NCBI GenBank assembly: GCA_003116995.1
Contig: BDSL01000019.1
Coordinates: 930,001 to 994,000 of the forward strand
Direction: 5' to 3'
DNA length: 64,000 nt
Source of the DNA: Yamagishiella unicocca
Lineage: Eukaryota; Chlorophyta; Chlorophyceae; Chlamydomonadales; Volvocaceae
Part shown: positions 1 to 11,267 of the stretch, one piece after another
How positions within the stretch are numbered: the stretch's first letter is position 1
Layout: each line of letters starts with the position of its first letter
Notes under the pieces: generated by a model
Database searches by the model: none
Seen by the model: only the letters and a program-made list of their open reading frames with translations
What the model was told of the DNA's origin: nothing
Position numbers and translations under genes: made by a program

Positions 1-1782
1 GGAGACCAGGCTTCTATATGTTCTGTTGGATAGGCGAAAATGGAACCGGAACCATACAATGCTTCCAAAAGCCCATGACGCCATGGAGTATCGTGAATCG
101 CGCACGCACCTGGGTTGGGCCCGGAGCGCCGGAGGGCAAACGCATGCCGGTTTGCACTACTTCACGTTCAAAGGGCAAGAGCTGTCCTAAACGGGACTTC
201 CCGAGGTTGCGTTAACGGTCGTGAAATTTGATCTGTGCCCCTTTCCACTCATCATACAGCATGCGTGCTCCGTAATTGACACTGCTTCGGCTTCGGTAGG
301 AAGTCCCGTACACGACCGACCCAGAGGTAGATGGAGTTTTTGCATCGTAACTGGACGTGCTAAGTAGCGAAAGTGAATTACTCCATCCCTAGTATCTGCA
401 GAGTATATGCGAGACGCCGAGACCCTTGCCTCGAGTCCTGAGTTTCGTCAACTCCTGAAGGAACAATCATACTCCTTATGTCAATTTGATCTATTAGCTT
501 ACATCCTATTATGCATGCTCTTGGGAATTGGGAGCTCGGGAACAAGCTCGACAAGGAGCTGAGGCATCGAGGTAATGCCTCCTAAAGGTGTCACCCTCGC
601 CGCCTTCCTGCCGGCGCAGCTAAAGCCACCGGAGCAGAACCCAGATCCAGCGCAGTCATCAAATGGTCAGCTACGCCCACAGCGGTGTCGATGCGAGGGT
701 CCCTTTGACCTGTGCTGGCGCTACCCCACCGGTATCCCAAACGCGGTTTGCAAACCGACGTGGGATAGGCTTCTGGCACCATTTCAATTTAAAGGGCGTG
801 AATGGACCATCGTCGAGCTTCGGAGCCTGTGGCCACATACTGTCCAGGTGCGCACGATTGCTGATCTTGTTGGCCGTCGCCCCATAGAATACGGAGGTGA
901 GGACTGTATGGGTGCTCGTTACTGAATTATATCGTGACAGTTATTTCCTTACTTCTAGATTTCCGGGTTGTGTTTTCCTCATACCCTTAAGCCCCCACAC
1001 TTCCAATCGGGACGCCGCTGCGATGCGCAGGCTCTCAATGAACGACTGCTCAAAGGACGCACAGAGCGTACACTTAAAGATGACTTGCAAGATGACCTGC
1101 AGGCGAGCGCCTTGCGGCGGGTTCGTCCTTGTCTAGCGGCATGACATGGCAAGCACTTGTTAGGGTTGTGCTGTTAGTGTGCGATGCATTCTCGGGAGCA
1201 AGCCACCAAGCCATACGCCTATATGTTGTATGCAGAGGATTATTGTAACGTTTGTCCCGTTGAATCACGTACCCGTTGTCGGTCGCTATACCAGCGTCAC
1301 GTGGGCTCACCCACTCGCCCGTCGCTGCAGATTTGTGCTATGCGCCTTCATCCTTCCACCTACCCATGACTGCACAGCCACGAGCCCCCTGCTCACACCG
1401 TGCTCTTGCTGTACCGACGCGTTATTCACCACAGCAGCTTGTTCCCGCGGTGACCCCACGCCGTCACCGCCACACTATGCCATGCCCAAGCCCAAACCCA
1501 CGCCCAAGCCCGGCCCCCATATCCTCAAACACAGGTGTTGGTGGACCTGATACAGTACTCATGCAAGCCACACCCACGCCCACCCCGCGCGGGCATGAAG
1601 GTGAGTCCTGGCTCCAGCGCATGCCTGCAGAGCACGGGCACCGGCGCCAATAAGGTTCCTGTATCTGTGTCCGGAGACGTGGGTTGCTGGTAGCTCGGGA
1701 AGTAGACCCACACTGCGACACGCCTGTCGCATGTAAATGTGAGGCTCTGGTGGATTGGGAGTCAGGGTGCAAAGCGCGGGTC
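1..1782. other. No confident gene; leader or intergenic DNA
   Basis: Mixed-composition sequence without a coding region I can support. The open frames here are short, overlap on both strands and resemble no family. Around 1480-1525 there is a pyrimidine-rich stretch built on CCCAAGCCC-like units that would read as a Pro/Lys-rich peptide, but nothing connects it to an exon. The last part may carry the 5' UTR or first exon of the downstream ankyrin gene. Confidence 0.5.
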
Positions 1783-4700
1783 ATGGTCCTGCCGACGGGA
1801 GGCGATAGCCGTGGAGGTAGGAGGCCGTTGCTCGATCTGGCGGGGGCGCGATGTACAGCGGGGCGAGGTCTTCGTGCGGCCCAGCGCAGCGCGGAGTGGC
1901 GGACGCAGCTGCTGCGGCTGGGGGAGCAGCTGGTAGTTTTGCAGCGCGGGCGTCGAGTCTCCTAACCACCGTTCCCTTCCCTGGACTCCCCCGATGGCCC
2001 CTTGCAGACCCTCATCGTCCAGGGCCGCATCCTGGCGGAGGCGATTGCGCAGGTTGGTTCCAGGCAGGGTACAGGAAGCGCCTCACAAACGGAAGCGCCT
2101 GGCACAGGAAGCACTTCACGACCGGAAACTTCACGCAGGGTGCAGGCACAAATGACCCAGGACAAGTACACACACGCCGCGTGGCACCCTAACCCCGTCA
2201 TGCCGACCTCCTCTCCCCTCCTCCCTCCCTCCTGTTTCTTCTCGCATCCACGGGTCTTCCCCGTCATGCCCCTCCTCCCTCCCTTCCCCAGGACGCGCTC
2301 TTCCAGCTGGACCCCTCGGACCCCTCCGCCCCGCGCCCCGACCGCGACCTCGTGGACCTCATCAACCGCCTCCGCGACCACCACCCAAACTCCCTGCTGG
2401 CGCCCACCCTGCACGTGCTGCGCACGCTGGGCAACACGGCAGTCCACCTGGACCGCGATAGCGCGCGGCTGACTGACGCGGAGATAGGCGACGCCGCGGC
2501 CGTGTGCTGCCGCTTCGTGGTACTGGTGATCGACGCGTACATGCAGATGTGCGCCAACCTGCACCGGCACGAGGAAACCGAGGTGGGTACGGGCGGACGC
2601 CGCTGGAATGGCGGGCTGCTGGGGCGCGGAGGGCTTCTGCGGGGGCGGGGACTGTTGGTCAGGGTGAAGCAAGGTAATGGAGGGGAGGGCCAAGCACCGG
2701 GGTGGCGGAGTTTGAGGCGCCATGAGGGGAGTGGTGAGTGCGGTGCGAGAGGGGCGTTTCATCGCGATCCTGGCCTTCCAGCTCTGGTCGCCTTTCCATA
2801 GCACTTCCTGCCGCCTCTCTGCGCCTTCCCCTACCTGCTGCCGAATGCTGCAGGAGGCGTTGGCGCAGCCATTGCAGGAGACGCCTGCGGCGCCCATCCC
2901 GGCGCCCAACGTCCTGTTACGGCCCCGGGAGGCAGTCGCGGTCGCAGAGGAACCGGCCTTGATACCCCACGCGCCAGCACCAGCGCTGGCGACTCCAGTT
3001 TCGCAGGCGCGGCAAGCGCTACATTCCACGGCGCTCCGAGGCCACTGCGCGACAGGCGGCCGGGCAGGAGGAGCTGAGGGGGGCGAGGAGGACGATATGA
3101 GCGTGCGGAGGGATAGTGGCGGCGGGGGCAGCGGCGGGCGTCGTTCCGGCGGAGGGTCGGGCGACGGCGGCAACCGCGTGCCGTACAGCCTCGTGTCAAG
3201 CGACTGGGCCGCAGCGCATCCGCACCTACCGGCGGCCATTAGTATGGAGGGCGGCTCAGCTGGCTGCAGCACCGGCGGCAGCCCCAAGGGGAGCAGCTAC
3301 CCGGGCAGCCGTGGATGGTGGCCGCCGGTTACGGCGGGTGAGTCGCTGGTGCTGGCGGGGGCGGCAGTGCCTCCGCCGATGGGCCTGCTCCGTCGACAGC
3401 CTTTCGTAGACGCGGGTGGCTCGGAGGCGGAGACGATATCGATGATGATGATGACGACGACGGGGCCACCGAGCTTGCCGCAACAGCCGCAGGCAGGGTC
3501 CTCCGTCTCAAACTGGCTCCAGGGGCACCCCATGCCGTACGGCCTGCCAGCGGGCCTGTGGGCGGGTTCCGCCCCCCCGTCGGGCCACTTCAGCCGCCGC
3601 TCCGTCGGTAGCAACGGCAGCAACAGCTGCGGCGGCGCCATCGATGCCACGTGTCCTCCGTACGGCCGCCCCCAACCCGCCGTACAACGCCATCCGCACG
3701 GCGCCGGTGACGCCGCTCCCGGACAGCCTCGAAGCGCAGACCAACCCGCGGGTGGCTCGCCGCGGCGGTCGCCCATCTCCCTCACCGGCGTCGACATCAA
3801 TGGCGACCACGCCGCCGCCATGGTCCCCGTGCGGGGCTCATCTCCGACGCCCACGCATCAAGCGCATCCGTGTTTGGGGGCGCCGGCGCGACCAGCGCAG
3901 CTGCAGCCGCAGCAGCCTTCTGGGTTAGGCTCAGGTGGCGCCGCGGCCGCGAGCGGGCTAGGCGGTGTGAGCCCCAGCGAGGCCTCCAAGCGCCTGCTGC
4001 AGCTGTGTGCCACCGCGCAGGCGCCGCCAGTAGCCAAGGTGCAGCAGCTGCTGCATGCGGGCGCGGCCCTGGGGGTGACTGACAAGGTGCGCCCGGGGGG
4101 GCCCTCCTGTGTATGGCCCCAAAGCCCCCCTATCGCACCAACTGATGCCCCTCGCACCCGCGCACGACGCCATGCAGCGCACCCCTCCTTTTGGCGTGGA
4201 GCCGTGGATATAATTTACTCCCCCCCGTAGCTCTCACGTCCCTAACCCTGGCTTGACGAGGCTTTCCCATATACACGCACCCTCTTGGCGGTACATCAAC
4301 ACACCCTCTTGGCGGTACATCAACACACCCTCTTGGCGGTACATCAACATACCCTCCCGTGCTCCAAAACGACCCGCACAGTCGGGCATGACGGCGCTGC
4401 ATATGGCCTGCTACTGGTGCCACGCCGAGGCGGCGCGGTTGTTGCTGGAGCGGCACTCGGCGGGCGCTGCGGCGGCGGCAGCGGACCGCGAGGGGCGTAC
4501 GCCGCTGTGGGTGGCCAGCCAGCGCGGCCACGTGGAGCTGGTGGAGCTGCTGCTGGTGGCGGCGGGGGGCGCGGCGGGGCGCGCGCAAGTAGACGCAGCC
4601 AATGCGGTGGGTGCGGGCCGGGGAGAGCTGGTCGGGAGAGCGGCAAGGCCACGGGCGCGCCTGGCCAAAGGACCGGACGGACGGGGGGAAGCGCAGCTGA

Positions 4701-5652
4701 CGCAGTGGGTGGGTGCTGGGTTCGATGCGGTGCATGTCATGTCATGTCACGTTCCTTGCCGGCATTGTGGTCCCATAGGCTCAGTGGCAAGTGGCCCTCA
4801 GTGGCAAGGGGCCCTCAGTGGCAAGTGGCCCTCAGTGGCAAGTGGCCCTAAAGCCCTCTCCTCCCCCCGGACCCGCAGACCGGCGTCACTCCGCTGCGCG
4901 TCGCGGCCGCTCAGGGCCACACGCAGGTCGTTGAGGCGCTGCTGCAGGCGGGAGCGAACGTGCATACGCCGGACAAGGTGAGCCGGAGGATGCATGACAA
5001 TGTGCCGTCTGACCGCTCTTACCATTGCCAATGGCATGAATCGAAGTGTGCTCGGCCGAGCGCCACCCAGACAGCCGCTTGGCTCCTGCCGCATTGCAAA
5101 TGCATGCGCGCCGCACGTGCGGCAAGACGCATCCAGCAACAGCAGCGGGTCCTGCCGTGGTGCGCTTCCTGCGAGGCCCTCCCGCGGTGTGGTGGCATTA
5201 ACCTGATAGAACACCAGGGCGCGGGTGGACGCTTCACGGGGGCTTACTCACGACACGCTCCCTCGGCGCATCCCTTCCCTCTTTCCCGACCCGCACGCGC
5301 GAGCTGATCCCCTCCCTTTCCGCGCCCGCGTCCGCGTCCGCGCCCTGTGTTGCCCCGCCAGGACGGCTTCTCGCCGCTCTACGTGGCATGCGCCCGCAGC
5401 CATTTGGAGGTGGCGCGCCTGCTGCTGGCGGCGGGTGCGCCTGTCGACCGCGCCGACAAGGGCCAGCGCACGCCGCTCTGGGCGGCTCTGCACCCGGGCG
5501 GCTCCGCCAAGGCAGAGACCTGCCCCGAGCGGCGCGCGGCGGTGGTGCGGGCGCTGCTGTCCGCAGGCGCCGACGTGCACCTGCTGCCGGACGTGCGCGA
5601 CCGCGATTACTGCTGGCAGCTGCTGGCCCAGAGCATTGCGGCGGGGGAGTGA
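1783..5652 (+). CDS. Ankyrin-repeat protein with DUF4145/HEPN-like N-terminal segment
   Basis: Probable scaffold or regulator that binds partners through ankyrin repeats; the actual partner is unknown. Supported exons are 2008-2052, 2292-2582, 2854-4086, 4382-4606, 4879-4977 and 5362-5652 (TGA), all in phase 0 and together 727 residues. An upstream exon ending at 1932 (from an ATG at 1783) splices in frame but is weak. Exon 2292-2582 contains a helical stretch with LHVLRTLGNTAVH, which resembles the DUF4145/HEPN-type LR-x-LGN-x-xVH motif. Exon 2854-4086 is a low-complexity Gly/Ser/Pro linker of about 410 residues. The last three exons hold four or five ankyrin units, each with a TPL-x-VA or TALHMA core and LL-x-AGA turns. 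Introns carry minisatellites and degenerate copies of the dispersed intron motifs. The ankyrin assignment is firm; the DUF4145-like call is an inference from one motif; the start codon is uncertain. Confidence 0.75.
2233..2262 (-). repeat. Motif A copy, partial (intron-borne dispersed repeat)
   Basis: A short reverse-orientation copy of the TCGAGGAAGACCCGTGGATG-type element. It reads as GCATCCACGGGTCTTCC on the + strand, inside the intron between exons 2008-2052 and 2292-2582 of the ankyrin gene. It is only the most conserved core, about 20 bases from the 3' splice site tract. Confidence 0.6.
4195..4228 (-). repeat. Motif B copy, degenerate (intron-borne dispersed repeat)
   Basis: GCCGTGGATATAATTTACTC matches the reverse complement of the ATATCCGCGAATCCACGGC-type element seen at 52113. 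The central CGCGA-type bases are missing. It lies in the intron 4087-4381 of the ankyrin gene. Confidence 0.45.
4275..4350. repeat. 24-bp minisatellite in ankyrin intron
   Basis: A little over three near-perfect head-to-tail copies of a 24-base unit containing CCCTCTTGGCGGTACATCA. It fills much of the intron just before the exon at 4382. Confidence 0.9.
4781..4850. repeat. 17-bp minisatellite in ankyrin intron
   Basis: Four copies of a 17-base unit, CAGTGGCAAGTGGCCCT, with one T-to-G variant. It lies in the intron 4607-4878, close to its 3' splice site. Confidence 0.9.
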
Positions 5653-7036
5653 GGCGGCGCAGCCAGCAGGCCCGGGACGAACCTGTGCCAGGGATTTGTC
5701 AAGGCTTCAGCACGCAGGGGGCCGAGGGGCTGCGGCGGCGCGTGACGCCGAGGGATTTAGCGCCCGCTCGGGAGGCGAGCAGCCGTGTGGCCCGGCGGGG
5801 GCTGTGGCGGGCCGCGTGTACACGAGGGCTTCGTCTGGCCTGAGCGGGTCGGTTCGCAGGGTGGTGAGGTACGGTGGGCCACGCACCGAGTGGCGCGCCC
5901 CTCCACAAGAACACCGGGAAAGGAAGGCCGCTGCTTGTGCTTGTGCTTCTGCTTGGGAGACCTCACGAGTCCCGAGGAGCGCCGTCACCCTCCGCCCTCG
6001 CCCCCCCCCTCCCCGCTCAACATGGTCGGGAAAGGAGCCTCCTGCCTGCCCCCTCACCGCGGGCCCTAAAGAGTCCACGCACCGACCGGCAGCTCCCCCC
6101 TACCGCGTAGCTCGGGCTCGCTCTCGCAAGGGCTACCCCATCCCGCAAATTGCACACACCGCCCATAGACATCCAGCGCCACCACCGCCCCGACGCGTTG
6201 GTGGAGAGCCCAAAGGCTTCAGGCCGGTACATCTAGGGAGATGGAGCCGAGGCCCCCAGCTCATCGTCCCGACCCGCACATCGCAGCCTCCACGTCGCCT
6301 AAGAACAGCGGCCCACATCCGCCCTGACCCCGGTGGACAGATCTGCTCCATTGGTCCCTCCGTTATCGTCGTAAGGCCGCCTGGCACTGGGCCGGCGGTC
6401 CGCCATGAACCCGCCGGCCATAAGGAGATGGCTGCATCCACATCGACGCCTTCAGCATGTCCTGTCCACTACAAGTTCCTCGCCCTCCATGTTTTGATGT
6501 GCTGGTGTGGCGGTCGTGTCATTTGTCTTTAAGCATCTGGAAGCAATGGTTGCTCAGGAAACTATTATGGGAGGGCTGTTTGGGAGAGCAAAAAATGTAC
6601 GACAATGCCTAGCCATGCTTTAGGCAGCTTCAGGCTAGGACCAAAATCATTGACGCTTAGAATGACTGGTGGCCCAAGGGGGGTGGATTTGTAGCTGACA
6701 GATAGCACATAATCCGCCCTTCTGTAGGCTAAAGAACTGAGATGCAACTCTGGATCGTTGCCAGCGTATGCTGTTTGACTCTCGACATGACAACGCACCA
6801 GTGACCACCGTGACAGTCTGCGCCGTTTAGGTAGCAAGGTAGCTTGTATGCCGCAGGGCGGCCGCGAATTGGAGCCGTACGCTGGCGATATCTCTTGGCG
6901 GTGTGCCGTACACATCATTGCAGGACTGCAATGCGCCAATGCCCTAGTCGATGGGTTCTTCTTTAAATAATATTTGGTTCTCTCACATGTTCGATAACCA
7001 CTCTCAATATTCGCACCTCAATTGTTGTCGGTTCGC
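5653..7036. other. 3' flank and intergenic DNA, no gene seen
   Basis: The first 600 bases are still GC-rich and probably include the 3' UTR of the ankyrin gene. From about 6500 the composition becomes more AT-rich. Open frames on both strands look like shadows and match no family. Confidence 0.5.
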
Positions 7037-7150
7037 ATGAATACACGCAGCATTGTGCAACAGCAGGGGCATCGTCATTACACGCAGAACGCCCGCCATA
7101 GCACGCATCACCTTACATTTGGAGCAGCAACGTCATCTCGTGCAAGCGGC

Positions 7151-8292
7151 ATGGCGCCACCAGTTACGGTTGCCATCGTCCCAGGTGTGGAGGGCAGCAA
7201 GTCACAGCAACCAGCCGTCAATGCATCGTGGCCCCCCTTTTGTCGTCCCCAAGAGGAGTTCAGTAATCTGTCTTTCCCCTCTGCGCACGACGCTATTTCT
7301 AGGCAACGGCTCAGGGGATGTGGAGGACTGCAACTGGTACGGCTGGCTGAAGGCGCAGCTGCAGAGTCGTTGGCAGGAGACACAGGTTCGCGCCACACTG
7401 CGCAACATGCCCGATCCTGTGCGCGCAAGAGAAACGGTGTGGCTGCCGTTCATGGCCAAGCAGTTAAAATGCGGGGAAAAAAGCATTATTGTGGGTCACA
7501 GCAGCGGCGCCGCAGCCGGAATGCGCTTCGCTGAGACGCAACCAGTACTCGGTCTGGTCCTGGTCGGCGCGTACGCGAGTGACTTGGGAGATTCAAACGA
7601 GGCCGCTTCAGGCTATTTTAACAGGTAAGGAAACATAAGGATTTCAAACGCGGCCTTCGATTGTGTCGTTCGTTTTCCCCAGCTCACAGTCGTTTTCTCG
7701 CCCTCAACTCCTGCAGGCCCTGGCAATGGGAAAAAATAAAAGCGAACGCTGGATTCATTGTCCAGGTGGGTCATCGGCACCAGAACACGTGTTCTAATCC
7801 ACCCGCCAGGTATCATGGTTCCAAACTTCCCACCTCTTACACCAGCAAAAGCCCCCCATAATCCTCGCCCCTCACCTTCATTAACCGCCGACCTGCCTGC
7901 CTTACAATGAGTACCTGCTCCACAGCGTGATCCCAACCTCGACCGTCCGCGACCCACCGTTTGGTGCCCGTGTGCCGTACTGCCCACCCGCAACCCCTGA
8001 ACCCATACTACCCACGGTAGCCAACATTTCCCTACCCCTAGCCGCACCCTGCGACTCCGCCGTGCCGAAGCTGGTCATGAACCCGAATCCGAACCGGTAC
8101 ACCCATACGGTACCCCCGGCGCAGTTCGGCTCGCGAGATGACCCCTTCCTGCCCTGGGACGAGCAGCAGCTGGTTGCGACCAGCCTTGGCGCTGAGCTGC
8201 ACGCCTTTGAGGACATGGGCCATTTCCAGGATGAGGTGCAGCTGGAGATTCTCGCCGCGGTGGAGGCACGGCTGAAGGCCGCATTGGCATAG
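7151..8292 (+). CDS. RBBP9/YdeN-like serine hydrolase
   Basis: Small alpha/beta hydrolase of the RBBP9 family, cytosolic serine hydrolases whose physiological substrates are poorly known. The model is complete: exons 7151-7184, 7303-7624, 7717-7765 and 8125-8292 (TAG), giving 190 residues against about 186 for the human protein. The splice at 7184/7303 reconstitutes VPGNGSGDVEDCNWYGWL, the diagnostic start of this family. The nucleophile elbow GHSSGA follows in exon 2. The acid and histidine of the triad are supplied by the FGSRDDPFLPW segment and GHFQ in exon 4. An in-frame ATG at 7037 would add 38 residues rich in Arg, Ser, Thr and His, which could be an organelle-targeting peptide. I chose 7151 because the hydrolase homology starts there. 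A TGTAA polyadenylation-type signal, the form used in volvocine algae, lies at 8479-8483. Confidence 0.9.
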
Positions 8293-8535
8293 ATAGCGCA
8301 GGGGTCACGGGTGGCCCATCCACATGTGGGTGCCGCCCTTGGCCTTTTGGAGCCGCCGGCCGGGGCGAGCATTCGAACATAGGCGCGGGTGGTGAAGGCG
8401 CAGCCGCGTGTTGCTGCGGTATGATATGGGCGGACTCGAGGTGGGATTGCACAAGTCATACTATGCTGGCTAGGTAGTTGTAATCGTTACAGTGGGCTCC
8501 AGACCTAGGTGTTGTTTTTGTCCGTACACGATGCG

Positions 8536-8586
8536 CTGGTTGGTTGGTTGCTTGCTTGGTTCGTTGGTTGGTTCGTTGGTTGGTTG
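8536..8586. repeat. GGTT-type simple repeat
   Basis: About 50 bases of GGTTGGTTG/CTTGCTTGGTTC tetranucleotide-like repetition, imperfect, just downstream of the hydrolase polyadenylation region. Confidence 0.85.
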
Positions 8587-10672
8587 AGACCCATGCGGCC
8601 AAAGTCGTGAGTCGTGATTGCGCTGTACGTTGGTGCCGTCAGCGGCAACCCTAGCTGAAAAGGCCCAGACGTAAAAGCACTACCGAAGCATGCTGCGAAA
8701 ACTGTCACAAATGGTGTCAAGGGGTCAGTTCCCAAACATCCGCATCGTGTACCATGCCAAGGTATCGAGGGTGCTTCTGAGCTTTTCTTCTCCGAAACGC
8801 GTCCGTAATGCTATGGAAGAGCGACATGGTATGGTGTATCATATGCTGTACTGCACGCTACCGGGTGCTACGGGGAGACTTAGCTGCAGCAGGCTGCAGG
8901 CGCGGATCGGGTCTCAGCTCTCCTTTATCTTTGGCCACACAGTAAAAACACCACAGTAGAAATAGGAGATCCAGAGCCCGCACGTTTCAGCACATTATGG
9001 ACTCTCCGGGCGGGTCCGGGCAAGCGAACTTTGCGAGACCGCGCTCCTGACCCCAACCGGCATGTCGCTGACCTAGCGTCTCGCGCCCTTATAGTAATAT
9101 CCGAGCTGCCAGAGGTTTGCCGCGCTGACCTGGGGCTGGACAAGTCCCTGCAGGTCAGCATCGACGCCCTGGTTTCTGGTGGTTTCGAGCGCTCGGAGGC
9201 ACCGAACGAGAACGTTGTGCTGTCGCGGTTAGATGGCGCCATCGTATCTACCGGTATGCTTCGGCTAAATTAAGCTACGGGTATGTAGGGGGGGACTGTC
9301 GCACACACAGTGACTACATACACGCTATGTGCCTTTTTTGGTACTGCAGCAAGATAGAGAGCAAACATCACTTCAGCTGAGGTCGTCCTCTTCGCTCGCC
9401 CCTGCACAGCCAGCCGCTTGCTCGTTTGTAGCAGTCGTCGTTTGAGCATCGTCGGGGGCAACAGCGCGCGGGCGACGGATTTCACCACAGTCAGGGCCGA
9501 CACTTCCTCAAAATGAGCGGCGGCATAATTTAGGGATTTGGGACCGAGGGTGGCTTCATTCGGAGTTTTCTAGAATGGCGCAGCCACAGGTGACTGGTGA
9601 TGGCTCCGTGCGGTAGCCTCGATTGTTGATTCGGCCCGATCCCTGCCCTGATGGCCGGGCCTCAAAGGATTTTCCTCGCCCGTGACCTGTGTCACGGTCT
9701 GGCCCATCAGGCCCTCCAGGTTGCGATTCCGCGCTTGCAGTCGTTCTGGCTCCTTTGTAACGACTTGTAACTGGATCAGAACGCAAGGGTTGCTCATTGA
9801 TCTTTTTGCGTACTTGATGTGGCCTTTATGCAATGACAAGCGTGCGTTCTGCAATTCTCCTTACATTGGAAATTTCGGAGGCCGGCAGGGCCGAGCAGGG
9901 CCCAGACCGTCCCAGACGCATGGCACTGCAGGTCGCCGCAGGAGGCTGCAGGGCACAGCAAGGATCGGTTGTAGGTTAACCGCGTAATACAGGAAAATCT
10001 TCCATTTTCGGCAGCCCTGTTTGTCTGGTTATATTCCGCCACGTGCTAGATAATAGTTTCGCCGGGCATCGTGTAGTATTACCAACCCCTTTACAAAAGA
10101 TACGTCGCAACCCCTCAATCCATGTTGAACTAACATCATTGAGGATACCGGTATGCAGACTCGTTTCCTCCGTTCAATCCTAAGCCACTTCATAATTTTC
10201 TCCCTTTTGGCATGCACCAAGGAACAACATGCCACAGAAGGCCAGCCATACCACACCCTCTGTACTACTACTTACAAAATTCTGTTATTTCAGTCGCTTA
10301 TGACGCGGAATCACGGGGTCGCAGGCTCACGGCTCATGACCCGCGCAAACGCCGCCAACACCTACAGAGGATATCCTTTAATATAACAGGTCAGCCTTCA
10401 TTGAGGGTAATATCACGACTTCCAGCAAACAACTGATCTAACCGCCACAATGATTACGGATGAAAGTACGTACGTCCTTTCTCTGAAACTGTCCAACCAC
10501 ATCCGGTGCAGGTATTGGAAATACGGGATACACAAAGGCAACTTGTTGCAGCCCCAAGGACGTAGTAATCAGACGGATATATATGTACTTCATTAACCGC
10601 ATGTGCGATAATGCGGCTCAAGTCCGTTGCCGTACGTAGCTTTTAGGTCATCAGAGGCTACGGCACACAGTT

Positions 10673-11059
10673 TTAAGGCTCATGATCATCAAGTAGCCCA
10701 CAAATGCAACCTACTATATTGTCGTCAACGACGTCTGATCCCTGTCGTAGTTCTCCGCCACCATTCTGAAGAGCGTGGACCGCAAAATCCACATATATAG
10801 CCAAAGATCCCGTTCTTTGATGGCGCAGTGCTGTTAACATGATTGTGCAATCAACCGCGTCGTCGAGGTCGTCGTCGACAACCTTGCCCGAGGCATTGTC
10901 GCTTCTCTCAGTCTTGAAGGCGCTTCCTGCAGATTCCGTCCGCAGCAATCTTGTTTCCGCTTTCGGAAGGTGAATAGCTCTGCCATAGCCTAAATGCTTG
11001 ACTGACACGGCCGCAACCAAAAAGGGGCTAGGATTTATAATTGTTGAACGGAAGTACAT
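10673..11059 (-). CDS. Unrecognised small ORF, 128 residues
   Basis: An uninterrupted frame of 128 residues with mixed, protein-like composition: an acidic middle (KVVDDDLDDAVDC) and a hydrophobic-to-acidic tail (GSLAIYVDFAVHALQ, then ICGLLDDHEP). I do not recognise it. It has no splice partners I can identify and sits in the AT-rich block, pointing away from the + strand leucine-rich gene. It could be a real small gene, an exon, or decayed coding DNA. Kept as a low-confidence candidate because its composition is unlike the Arg/Ala-rich shadow frames elsewhere. Confidence 0.25.
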   Translation of the reverse strand: MYFRSTIINPSPFLVAAVSVKHLGYGRAIHLPKAETRLLRTESAGSAFKTERSDNASGKVVDDDLDDAVDCTIMLTALRHQRTGSLAIYVDFAVHALQNGGGELRQGSDVVDDNIVGCICGLLDDHEP

Positions 11060-11267
11060 AATTTTATTGACCTATTGCGGAACAGCGGATAGCGCGATGG
11101 GGCTGGGTTCCGGTCCTTTCCAACGCGTCGTCGGGACAACCGCGTCCGGCCCGTGCCAGCCAACGGATATTCGCACGAACTTAAGAACCCTGGTGCAATG
11201 CCGTGTTCTGACCATGTGCTCGCGCCTGCCCTCGCCACGACCCTGATCCCTGCTTAGTCGATGTCAG

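Larger units (their letters stand above)
8293..11267. other. AT-richer intergenic block with unassigned ORFs
   Basis: The first 190 bases are the likely 3' UTR of the hydrolase gene, ending near the TGTAA at 8479. Beyond it the sequence is more AT-rich. I see no recognisable family. Candidate frames are 8690-8959 (+), 9031-9273 (+), 9270-9503 (-) and 10673-11059 (-); the last is listed separately. The final 200 bases may contain the missing first exon of the downstream leucine-rich gene, for example from an ATG at 11098. Confidence 0.45.

Noticed and set aside
1962..3287. Long - strand ORF of 441 residues
   Set aside because: It is antisense to the ankyrin gene exons, with Pro/Arg-biased composition typical of a GC-rich shadow frame.
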